A DNA stretch of 5,164 nt from Betaproteobacteria bacterium (GTDB lineage: Bacteria; Pseudomonadota; Gammaproteobacteria; Burkholderiales; Thiobacillaceae), in contig JAIFLB010000077.1 of the NCBI GenBank assembly GCA_020049245.1, positions 1 to 5,164 of the forward strand. Direction: 5' to 3'. Shown here piece by piece: positions 1 through 5,164 of this stretch (position 1 is its first letter; the number at the start of each line of letters is the position of its first letter). Under the pieces are notes generated by a model that was given only the letters and a program-made list of their open reading frames with translations, made no database searches and had not been told where the DNA came from. A program made the translations under genes and the position numbers.

Positions 1-764
1 GCAGGATTCGACTCGGCGGCGCCAACGCAGTCATGGCAACCGGCTTTGCCAGCCTGGTTTTTCTGCTCGCCTTCGCCATTCCAATCATCCAATTGTTGAT
101 CTGGACCAGCGACATCATGGCCAACGATCTGGATGCACGTTATTTCGATTTCGCCTGGCATTCCCTGCTGCTTGCCGGTCTGGGCGCATTGCTGGTAGTC
201 AGTCTGGCGCTGGCGCTGGGTTATGCGCAGCGTTTACAGCCAACGCCCGGCATGCAACTCACCGCGCGCCTGGCCACCCTCGGCTATGCCTTGCCGGGCG
301 CGGTATTGGCAGTGGGTTTCTATATTCCGGTCGCCGGCATCGACAACCTGATCATCGACACCTGGCGCGACTGGACCCGGCAGGAAATCGGCCAGGTTTT
401 CGGGGGCACCCTGTTCGTCATGCTGCTGGCGGTCGAGACCGGCCTCGCCCGGATTACCAAAACCATGGATGAAGCCGCCCAGGTGCTCGGCACCACAGGC
501 ATGAAACGGCTGTTTCGGGTGCATTTGCCGATGTTGCGGGCGCCACTGCTGGCCGCCACCGCACTGGCCTTCGTCGACATCATGAAAGAACTGCCGATTA
601 CCCTGATGACCCGCCCATTCGGCTGGGACACCCTGGCTACCCGCGTCTTCGAGATGACTTCCGAAGGCGAGTGGGAACGCGCCGCGCTGCCCGCCGTCGC
701 AATCTGTCTGGTTGGCCTGCTGCCCATCTTTTTTCTGGTGAAACACAGCGATGCTCGCACTTGA
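1..764 (+). CDS. fbpB: Fe(III)-type ABC transporter permease, FbpB-like, 3' part (5' end outside window)
   Basis: Inner-membrane permease that would form the channel of a binding-protein-dependent importer, most likely for ferric iron. The frame is open from base 3 with no upstream stop, so the ATG at 33 is probably an internal methionine and the gene begins outside the window. About 253 residues are visible, roughly half of the usual 500-550 residue FbpB/ThiP-type permease with two membrane halves. Several hydrophobic segments are seen, near residues 6-24, 43-63, 83-103, 124-134 and 218-235 counted from the ATG at 33. The cytoplasmic EAA loop that docks on the ATPase is clear at about bases 468-537 (DEAAQVLGTTG followed by a basic stretch and HLPML). 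The stop overlaps the start of the ATPase gene by 14 bases, indicating translational coupling. Iron specificity is inferred from the partner ATPase; thiamine or another substrate is possible. Confidence 0.85.
   Translation, partial: RIRLGGANAVMATGFASLVFLLAFAIPIIQLLIWTSDIMANDLDARYFDFAWHSLLLAGLGALLVVSLALALGYAQRLQPTPGMQLTARLATLGYALPGAVLAVGFYIPVAGIDNLIIDTWRDWTRQEIGQVFGGTLFVMLLAVETGLARITKTMDEAAQVLGTTGMKRLFRVHLPMLRAPLLAATALAFVDIMKELPITLMTRPFGWDTLATRVFEMTSEGEWERAALPAVAICLVGLLPIFFLVKHSDART
737..743 (+). promoter_or_regulatory. Ribosome binding site of the FbpC-like ATPase gene
   Basis: GGTGAAA lies seven bases before the ATG at 751, inside the end of the permease gene. It supports 751 as the start, and fits the ATPase protein, whose N-terminus (LALEHVAQSYG) begins directly with the usual first strand of an ABC domain. 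Confidence 0.55.
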
Positions 765-1824
765 ACATGTCGCCCAGTCGTATGGGGCAAAGCCGATCCT
801 GTCGGACGTCTCGTTCGTCCTCTCGCCCGGCCAGATCGGTTGTCTGCTCGGCCCCTCGGGTTGCGGCAAAACCACCGCGCTGCGGCTGATCGCCGGCTTC
901 GAGCAGCTTTCCGCCGGCGAGATTCGCATCGGCGCCGAAATCGTCAGCGCATTTGCCAACGGTCGCGGCCATAGCCTGCTGCCGGAACAACGCCGGGTTG
1001 GCCTGGTGTTTCAGGATTACGCCCTGTTTCCGCATCTCAGCGTCGCAAAGAATGTCGCCTTCGGCCTCTCCGCCTTGCCGGCCACCGACCGCCGCATGCG
1101 CGTCGCCGAGATGCTTGATCTGGTCGGTCTCAGCCACGAAGCCGAAGCCTATCCGCACCAGCTTTCCGGCGGCCAGCAACAGCGCGTCGCCCTCGCCCGC
1201 GCGCTGGCGCCTCGGCCTCGCCTGTTGTTGCTGGATGAACCGTTCTCCAATCTGGACGTGGAACTGCGCGAAAAACTGTCGCTGGAAGTGCGCGACATCC
1301 TGAAGCAGGAAGCCATCACCGCCCTGCTGGTCACCCACGACCAGCACGAAGCGTTCGCCATGGCCGACATCATCGGCGTCATGAACAAAGGCGTCATCCA
1401 GCAATGGGACACGCCTTACAACCTCTATCACCAGCCGATCAACCGCTTCGTCGCCGACTTCATCGGCCAGGGTGTGCTGTTGCGCGGCAACGTGCTGAAC
1501 AGCCGCCAGGTGGAAATTGCACTTGGCGTACTGGAAGGCAAGGTCGACGGCGAATGCAGCGAGGAAGGCGGCTGCGTCAAATGCGACAAGGGTTGCCAGG
1601 TCGACGTCCTGATCCGCCCAGACGACATCATTCACGACGACAACAGCCTGCTGATGGCCGAAGTCGAACGCAAAGCCTTCCGTGGCGCAGACTTCCTCTA
1701 CACACTGAAACTTCCCGGCGGCGGCAACGTTCTGGTGCAGGTTGATTCACACCACAACCATGCCATCGGCGAACGAATCGGCATTCGCCTTGGCATTGAC
1801 CATGTTGTCGCCTTCCGAAAGTAG
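751..1824 (+). CDS. fbpC: Ferric iron ABC transporter ATP-binding protein, FbpC-like, with a four-cysteine cluster
   Basis: Cytoplasmic ATPase that powers the adjacent permease. All ABC motifs are intact: Walker A GPSGCGKTT at residues 34-42, Q-loop Q88 in FQDYALFPH, signature LSGGQQQR at 138-145, Walker B LLLLDEP at 158-164 with catalytic E163, D-loop SNLD, and H-loop H196 in VTHDQHEA. Residues from about 235 form the C-terminal TOBE-like regulatory region, with RPDDIIHDD at 289-297 and a histidine-containing stretch SHHNHAIGE at 333-341 that I recall from betaproteobacterial FbpC-type proteins. The length of 357 aa is normal for the family. Odd feature: cysteines 269, 275, 278 and 282 (C-x5-C-x2-C-x3-C) sit in a short Gly/Glu/Lys-rich insert between two TOBE strands. 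The gene overlaps its neighbours on both sides (14 and 23 bases), so it is part of one transcription unit. The assignment to iron rather than sulfate, putrescine or thiamine rests on overall similarity. Confidence 0.9.
   Translation: MLALEHVAQSYGAKPILSDVSFVLSPGQIGCLLGPSGCGKTTALRLIAGFEQLSAGEIRIGAEIVSAFANGRGHSLLPEQRRVGLVFQDYALFPHLSVAKNVAFGLSALPATDRRMRVAEMLDLVGLSHEAEAYPHQLSGGQQQRVALARALAPRPRLLLLDEPFSNLDVELREKLSLEVRDILKQEAITALLVTHDQHEAFAMADIIGVMNKGVIQQWDTPYNLYHQPINRFVADFIGQGVLLRGNVLNSRQVEIALGVLEGKVDGECSEEGGCVKCDKGCQVDVLIRPDDIIHDDNSLLMAEVERKAFRGADFLYTLKLPGGGNVLVQVDSHHNHAIGERIGIRLGIDHVVAFRK
1553..1599 (+). other. Cysteine cluster in the FbpC-like C-terminal region
   Basis: The codons encode about residues 268-283 of the ATPase, with cysteines 269, 275, 278 and 282 inside 14 residues and acidic or basic residues between them. 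The spacing would suit binding of a metal ion or a small Fe-S cluster, which is inference. Apart from the cysteine inside Walker A and one at residue 31, these are the only cysteines in the protein. Confidence 0.6.
1760..1796 (+). promoter_or_regulatory. Possible mRNA hairpin just before the kinase start codon
   Basis: ATGCCA (1760-1765) pairs with TGGCAT (1791-1796), and GGCGAA (1768-1773) pairs with TTCGCC (1784-1789), giving 12 base pairs with a small internal loop and a ten-base terminal loop. It ends five bases before the ATG at 1802. Such a stem could hide the initiation region until ribosomes finishing the ATPase gene open it. The bases also encode the conserved AIGERIGIRLGI stretch of the ATPase, so the pairing may be coincidental. 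Confidence 0.3.
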
Positions 1825-3403
1825 CTCGGACGAGCTGCCGCCACTCATTGCCGGGCTGCTGAATCCGACTGCGTATCCGCATGCCGCCGCCACGCCGCGA
1901 CTGATTGAAACGCATATTTCCTGGGTCATTCTGGCCGGCGAGTTCGCCTACAAGATCAAAAAACCGCTCAATTTCGGGTTTCTCGACTTTTCCAGCCTCG
2001 CCAAGCGGCACCACTTCTGTGAAGAAGAAATCCGCCTCAACGCGCGCCTGGCGCCGGATATTTACCTGGCGGTCGTCGCAATCAGCGGCACGCCGGAAGA
2101 ACCCCGCTTTGATCCCAGCCTCGAAGCCGCCGGCCCGGTGATCGAATGGGCCGTCAAAATGCGCGCCTTCCCGGCCGATGCCACGCTGGACCGGGAAGCC
2201 GAAGTCAGTGCAGAGCAGATCGACGCGATTGCCGAATGCATCGCTGAATTTCATGCCGGCATTGTCAGTGCACCGACCAGTTCGGCATACGGCGAGCCGG
2301 ACAAGGTGGTCGCACCGGTTGCGGCCAACTTTGAACAACTCCGCAAGCTGCTGCCGTTCGATCAAGACAGTCAGCTAAACAGTCAGCTAAAGCCGCTGCT
2401 GGACCGGCTGCAAACCTGGAGCGAAAACGAAGGCCAACGCCTGCAACCGCATTTTGCCGCGCGCAAGGCCGGCGGCTTCATCCGCGAATGCCACGGCGAC
2501 CTGCATCTGGGCAACATCGCCTGGGTGAATGACAAACCGCTGGTTTTCGATGCACTGGAATTCAATCCGGCGCTGAACCATATCGACGTCATCAACGAAA
2601 TTGCCTTCCTCAGCATGGACCTGCGGCATCGCGGCCGCACCGATCTGGCCTGGCGGCTGCTCGACGGCTACCTGGCGCAGACCGGCGATTTCGCTGGCCT
2701 GCAAGCCCTGCCCTATTACCAGGTCTATCGCGCCATGGTGCGCGCCAAGGTGAGCGCAATCCTGGCCACCGAACACCCGGAGCATGCAGATATCAACGCC
2801 TGCCTGAGCTACCTCCAACTCGCCGACCGTCTGGCGCATGACCGCCATCCGGCGCTGTTGCTGATGCATGGCGTTTCCGGCTCGGGCAAAACCTGGCTGT
2901 CGCAACAACTGCTGCAACAACTCGGCGGCATCCGCCTGCGTTCCGATGTCACGCGCAAGCGCCTGTTCGGCCTGAAACCGTTGCAGGACAGCGCCACTAT
3001 CCCGGGCGGCATCTATACACGGGAAGCCAGCGCTCGCACGCTCGCCACGCTGGTGAAAGATGCGCGCGGCCTGCTCGCCGCCGGCTTTCTGGTCATCGTC
3101 GATGCCACCTTCATGCATCGCCGCTGGCGCGCGCCATTTCAGGCATTGGCGGCGGAACTGCAGGTGAACTGGCGGATTGTTTCGCTCGCGGCGCCAACCG
3201 ACGTGCTGCAAGCTCGCATTGCGCAACGCCAGCTGCAAGGCACGGATGCTTCGGAAGCCGGGCTTGCGGTGCTCGAATCGCAATTAGCCAATCTGGAACC
3301 GTTCGACGCGGATGAAGCATCGCATGTGATCGATTTACAGGGTGACTGGACAGTGGCGGAGGCGATATCCCGATCGCGTGACGCGCTTGCCGGAAAGGCG
3401 TGA
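1802..3403 (+). CDS. Two-domain putative kinase: aminoglycoside-phosphotransferase-like domain plus P-loop kinase domain
   Basis: Member of the family often annotated as bifunctional aminoglycoside phosphotransferase/ATP-binding protein (COG2187 plus COG0645 type); the substrate is not established. With the ATG at 1802 it has 533 residues, a usual length. The N-terminal part starts in family style (PPLIAGLLNPTAYPH, ETHISWV, then YKIKKPLNFGFLDFS, where the KIKK lysines resemble the kinase ATP-binding lysine). The phosphotransferase catalytic loop HGDLHLGNI begins at H231 with D233 as the presumed base, and the metal-binding aspartate is D250 in FDALEFN. The C-terminal domain has Walker A GVSGSGKT at 357-364, followed by RSDVTRKRLFGL and a VDATF strand, as in zeta-toxin-like or gluconate-kinase-like enzymes. 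The start at 1802 is preferred because upstream in-frame options (ATG 1760, TTG 1742) lie deeper in the ATPase gene and would add residues with no family counterpart, but no strong ribosome site decides it. It overlaps fbpC by 23 bases and is probably translationally coupled. True antibiotic resistance activity should not be assumed. Confidence 0.85.
   Translation: MLSPSESSSDELPPLIAGLLNPTAYPHAAATPRLIETHISWVILAGEFAYKIKKPLNFGFLDFSSLAKRHHFCEEEIRLNARLAPDIYLAVVAISGTPEEPRFDPSLEAAGPVIEWAVKMRAFPADATLDREAEVSAEQIDAIAECIAEFHAGIVSAPTSSAYGEPDKVVAPVAANFEQLRKLLPFDQDSQLNSQLKPLLDRLQTWSENEGQRLQPHFAARKAGGFIRECHGDLHLGNIAWVNDKPLVFDALEFNPALNHIDVINEIAFLSMDLRHRGRTDLAWRLLDGYLAQTGDFAGLQALPYYQVYRAMVRAKVSAILATEHPEHADINACLSYLQLADRLAHDRHPALLLMHGVSGSGKTWLSQQLLQQLGGIRLRSDVTRKRLFGLKPLQDSATIPGGIYTREASARTLATLVKDARGLLAAGFLVIVDATFMHRRWRAPFQALAAELQVNWRIVSLAAPTDVLQARIAQRQLQGTDASEAGLAVLESQLANLEPFDADEASHVIDLQGDWTVAEAISRSRDALAGKA
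2367..2391 (+). repeat. Perfect 12-bp tandem duplication inside the kinase gene
   Basis: The unit ACAGTCAGCTAA occurs twice without a gap at 2367-2378 and 2379-2390, with one further matching base. It is in frame and yields SQLN-SQLK at residues 190-197, in the variable linker before the phosphotransferase catalytic loop. It looks like a recent slippage duplication tolerated because its length is a multiple of three. Confidence 0.9.
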
Positions 3404-3445
3404 CCGAAATCGAGCCAACGAAAGGGGACGCCGTGCGCACCGACC
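3404..3445. other. Convergent intergenic junction without a clear terminator
   Basis: The kinase and phytochrome genes end tail to tail 42 bases apart. The only symmetry seen is the 8-base palindrome GTGCGCAC at 3433-3440 and a four-base AGGG/CCCT pairing around it. There is no GC-rich stem followed by a T run on either strand, so I do not call an intrinsic terminator. Confidence 0.7.
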
Positions 3446-4918
3446 CTAAAATCGAATCTCTTGCAGCAACAATTCGCGCAATTTAAGCGCCAGCAGGCGC
3501 GTTTCGTGATCCCAGCTCAAGCTGTAGCCAAGCCGTTTTTCCACCCATTTTTCAAATGAATGGCGCGGCGCAATGCCTAACCGGCCATCGTGGAATTCCA
3601 CCGGTTTATCCGGGTTTCCGCCCCAGGACACTTCATGAATGCTTTCCCGCCGACAGAGATAAATGCGCAACCATCGTCCGGAAACCAGTTTGACCCGCAA
3701 AGCCAGCACCCCGGCGATCTCCGACAAAGGAAACTCGGGCGACTGGCGCATCAGGCTATCGGAGGTCCAGACCGATTCACCCAGCGAGGACTGAAACCAG
3801 TGATCGAACACCGCCAGTACATTGGTTTCAAAACCCAGTCCCTGATTGACACTCTGGTCGTCGAGACAAAGGCTGGCGCCATCGGCATGGAACTCCTGCA
3901 TCAACCACGCACCCAGCTCGGGCCAGGCCGACACGATATTGCCATGGCGTTGCAACATCTGCCTGGCGTTGTCGAAGCGATGCGTCAGCCCGTCGATTAT
4001 CCGCATGCGTTGGCGGGTTTGAAAATCAGTCATCGACATCGCATGGTTACGCACCTGTTGCGATGCCAGCGACAGCTTGCCGAGCGATAGCTGGCGCGGA
4101 CCCTTGTGGTGGCAGGCCACCAGCGCACTCAACGCGCCACCGATGACGAGCGGGAATGAAAGCGAAGCGCAAACACCCATATTGGCCAGATAAACGCGAT
4201 GAATTGGCGACACGCTGCGCAGATCGGAATAGGTTAGATCGGGCAGTGCGCTTTCCCGCGACAGCAGCGCCACCGGATCGGCGGAGGCATCCGGAATCAA
4301 ACGCCAGGGATTCTGCCTGTACAACGTGCGCGCAATCTGCGGGATGTCGCTGGCCGGAAAACGTAGCCCAAGATAACTGCCATACACCTCGCCGGTGCGC
4401 GCTTCAGCAATGACCTCACCGTCGCCGTCGTCGCGGAACATGTACAGCATGACGCGCTGGAATCCGGTGATCTCGGCGATTTGCTCGACCAGCGCATGCT
4501 GGGCTGCGCTCACGGCGGCTTGATCCGCCAGTGTCTGGGCAATCGAAAAGACCTGGCCGGAAGGCAAAGCATCCGACACATGTTCGAGCAACTCCAGCGT
4601 CATGCCGCCGTCCACATTGCGACTCACAACCAGATCGAACGCCTGCATCGACCTGCCTTGCATCGCCGGCATCACGTTGGCAACGACCAGACGGCTGCCC
4701 GCCGCCGCCGCCAACTTCTGCACCGGCAGCGCCAGTACTTCAGGCAACGGCTGATCGATCCAGTCATCCGGCGCGCCGCCCAGCCACTCGGCGATGTTGG
4801 CGGAGACATGACTGATCAGGCCGCCGGCATCGATCACCAATAAACAACCATGCGGCAGGATGGCGCCGGAAAGATGCAACTGCTCTGATTCGCAGGAAGC
4901 CAGGAAGTGATCAACCAT
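3446..4918 (-). CDS. bphP: Bacteriophytochrome photosensory core (PAS-GAF-PHY) without an output domain
   Basis: Predicted soluble red/far-red light sensor that would bind biliverdin. The N-terminal segment carries the bacteriophytochrome attachment cysteine at C9, in CESEQLHLSGAILPHG, matching the canonical C-x-x-E-x-I/L-H-x-x-G-A-I-x-P-H-G pattern. The PAS domain spans about 15-115. The GAF domain (about 135-295) has the chromophore-pocket motif PASDIP at 188-193 (D191), R234, H240 in SPIH, Y243, and H270 in ACHH. The PHY domain (about 305-490) shows the tongue motifs WGG (432-434), PRHSF (451-455) and WVE (458-460). The protein ends about 30 residues after PRHSF, where the signalling helix into a histidine kinase or GGDEF domain normally begins, so at 490 aa it is a complete sensor with no output. 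Local departures include YMF where Y-R-F is usual and GDGE where HGE is usual. It follows an EAL-domain gene by 18 bases on the same strand, probably one transcript. The start at 4918 has only a weak ribosome site; see the A7 tract. No heme oxygenase gene is visible. Confidence 0.93.
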   Translation of the reverse strand: MVDHFLASCESEQLHLSGAILPHGCLLVIDAGGLISHVSANIAEWLGGAPDDWIDQPLPEVLALPVQKLAAAAGSRLVVANVMPAMQGRSMQAFDLVVSRNVDGGMTLELLEHVSDALPSGQVFSIAQTLADQAAVSAAQHALVEQIAEITGFQRVMLYMFRDDGDGEVIAEARTGEVYGSYLGLRFPASDIPQIARTLYRQNPWRLIPDASADPVALLSRESALPDLTYSDLRSVSPIHRVYLANMGVCASLSFPLVIGGALSALVACHHKGPRQLSLGKLSLASQQVRNHAMSMTDFQTRQRMRIIDGLTHRFDNARQMLQRHGNIVSAWPELGAWLMQEFHADGASLCLDDQSVNQGLGFETNVLAVFDHWFQSSLGESVWTSDSLMRQSPEFPLSEIAGVLALRVKLVSGRWLRIYLCRRESIHEVSWGGNPDKPVEFHDGRLGIAPRHSFEKWVEKRLGYSLSWDHETRLLALKLRELLLQEIRF

Positions 4919-4942
4919 TTTTTTCAGCCATCAAGTTCACCC
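4911..4942 (-). promoter_or_regulatory. Ambiguous initiation region of the phytochrome: A7 run between two ATGs in different frames
   Basis: Reading the minus strand, the EAL stop TGA (4939-4937) lies in GGGTGA, a plausible ribosome site five bases before an ATG at 4931-4929. That ATG opens a six-codon frame (MAEKNG) ending with TGA at 4913-4911, across the annotated phytochrome ATG at 4918. Seven consecutive A residues (4924-4918) separate the two ATGs and put them out of frame by one base. With six A residues, the upstream ATG would read MAEK straight into MVDHFL. The better ribosome site therefore faces the out-of-frame ATG. Confidence 0.55.
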
Positions 4943-5164
4943 CTGTGATACGCCACGCGCAATCAGATCCTCGAAGGCGACCGCTTCCAGCGGTCGCGAC
5001 AGCAGAAAACCTTGCGCCGCATTGCAGCCATGTTCGGTCAGCCAGGCAAGTTGAACATCCGTTTCAACGCCTTCCGCCACGGTGTGCAGCTCCAGCGCCT
5101 GCGCGAGGGCCAGCACGGCGCGGGCGATGGCTTCATCTTCCTTGCCCTGGCCGAGTCCATCGAC
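4937..5164 (-). CDS. EAL-domain protein (cyclic-di-GMP phosphodiesterase family), C-terminal fragment
   Basis: The minus-strand frame is open from the right edge and ends with TGA at 4939-4937, giving the last 75 residues; the start lies outside the window. The sequence matches the C-terminal end of EAL domains: the VDGLGQGKEDEAIARAV region resembles the loop and helix after the D-x-x-K segment, VAEGVET holds the active-site EGVE glutamates (fragment residues 31 and 34), and QGFLLSRPL corresponds to the family's QGYLFSRPL. The family hydrolyses cyclic-di-GMP in the cytoplasm. Whether the EAL, DDFGTG and lysine motifs are intact, and whether GGDEF, PAS or receiver domains precede it, cannot be seen. 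It ends soon after the EAL fold (AVAFEDLIARGVSQG), so there is no C-terminal extra domain. It lies 18 bases upstream of the phytochrome gene on the same strand, which suggests joint expression and a possible functional link. Confidence 0.9.
   Translation of the reverse strand, partial: VDGLGQGKEDEAIARAVLALAQALELHTVAEGVETDVQLAWLTEHGCNAAQGFLLSRPLEAVAFEDLIARGVSQG
4977..4997. repeat. Perfect 9-bp inverted repeat with 3-base loop near the end of the EAL gene
   Basis: GCGACCGCT (4977-4985) and AGCGGTCGC (4989-4997) are exact reverse complements separated by TCC. The RNA hairpin would lie about 40 bases before the EAL stop on the minus strand, in the codons for SRPLEAVA. No T run follows on the minus strand, so it is not a standard terminator. 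It may be incidental to the conserved codons. Confidence 0.5.

Noticed and set aside
33..35. ATG at 33 as the true start of the permease
   Set aside because: The frame stays open to base 3 with no stop, and the visible part is only the second half of an FbpB-type permease. A single-half permease starting here is possible but less likely.
234..959. Minus-strand open frame (241 codons) spanning the permease-ATPase junction
   Set aside because: It crosses two well-supported genes on the other strand and encodes no recognisable domain.
637..1635. Long minus-strand open frame (332 codons) across the ATPase gene
   Set aside because: It lies opposite a gene with every ABC motif intact. Its product is a low-complexity mix rich in A, Q, D and V with no recognisable domain, as expected from antisense reading of GC-rich coding DNA.
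1742..1762. TTG 1742 or ATG 1760 as the kinase start
   Set aside because: They would overlap fbpC by 83 or 65 bases and add residues (MIHTTTMPSANES) that do not fit the family N-terminus. Neither has a clear ribosome site. Not excluded.
2387..3283. Minus-strand open frame (298 codons) across the kinase gene
   Set aside because: It is opposite the conserved HGDLHLGN and GVSGSGKT motifs. The translation has no family resemblance and is explained by codon bias in GC-rich DNA.
1802..3403. Aminoglycoside resistance gene
   Set aside because: The catalytic loop is shared by a broad kinase superfamily. The fused P-loop domain and chromosomal operon setting point to the housekeeping-type two-domain family, not a resistance determinant.
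3422..3450. Possible terminator around the GTGCGCAC palindrome
   Set aside because: The stem is only four pairs from a palindrome with no loop room, plus a four-base outer pairing; there is no following T run of useful length on either strand.
3590..4090. Plus-strand open frame (166 codons) opposite the phytochrome
   Set aside because: It is a shadow of the PHY and GAF coding region; there is no recognisable protein and no ribosome site.

Overview
The window (5164 bp, GC-rich, densely coding) looks like a chromosomal stretch of a betaproteobacterium. The protein styles (a FbpB/FbpC-type iron transporter, a phytochrome, an EAL protein) would suit Rhodocyclales, but that placement is an impression from recall, not a search result. 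It holds five protein genes in two convergent blocks. I found no RNA gene, CRISPR array, insertion sequence or attachment site, and no intergenic stretch over 50 bases.

Plus-strand block (1-3403). The 3' half of an ABC permease of the Fe(III) FbpB type enters from the left edge. Its stop overlaps the start of its ATPase, FbpC-like, by 14 bases. The ATPase in turn overlaps the start of a two-domain putative kinase (aminoglycoside-phosphotransferase fold plus P-loop kinase) by 23 bases. The three are almost certainly translated from one mRNA. The first two form an importer; the binding-protein gene is not in view. The kinase has no established role in iron uptake. The ATPase carries a four-cysteine cluster in its C-terminal regulatory half.

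Minus-strand block (5164-3446). The C-terminal 75 residues of an EAL-domain protein (cyclic-di-GMP phosphodiesterase family) enter from the right edge. Eighteen bases after its stop comes a complete bacteriophytochrome photosensory module (PAS-GAF-PHY) that ends where an output domain would normally begin. The arrangement suggests a red/far-red sensor whose output may be supplied in trans, with the co-transcribed EAL protein as the obvious candidate partner. A run of seven A residues at the phytochrome start separates two possible start codons by reading frame, which could be a regulatory feature or a sequence error.

The two blocks meet tail to tail across 42 bases with no convincing terminator. 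The most interesting signals are the output-less phytochrome beside the EAL gene, the A7 tract at its start, and the cysteine cluster in the FbpC-like ATPase.
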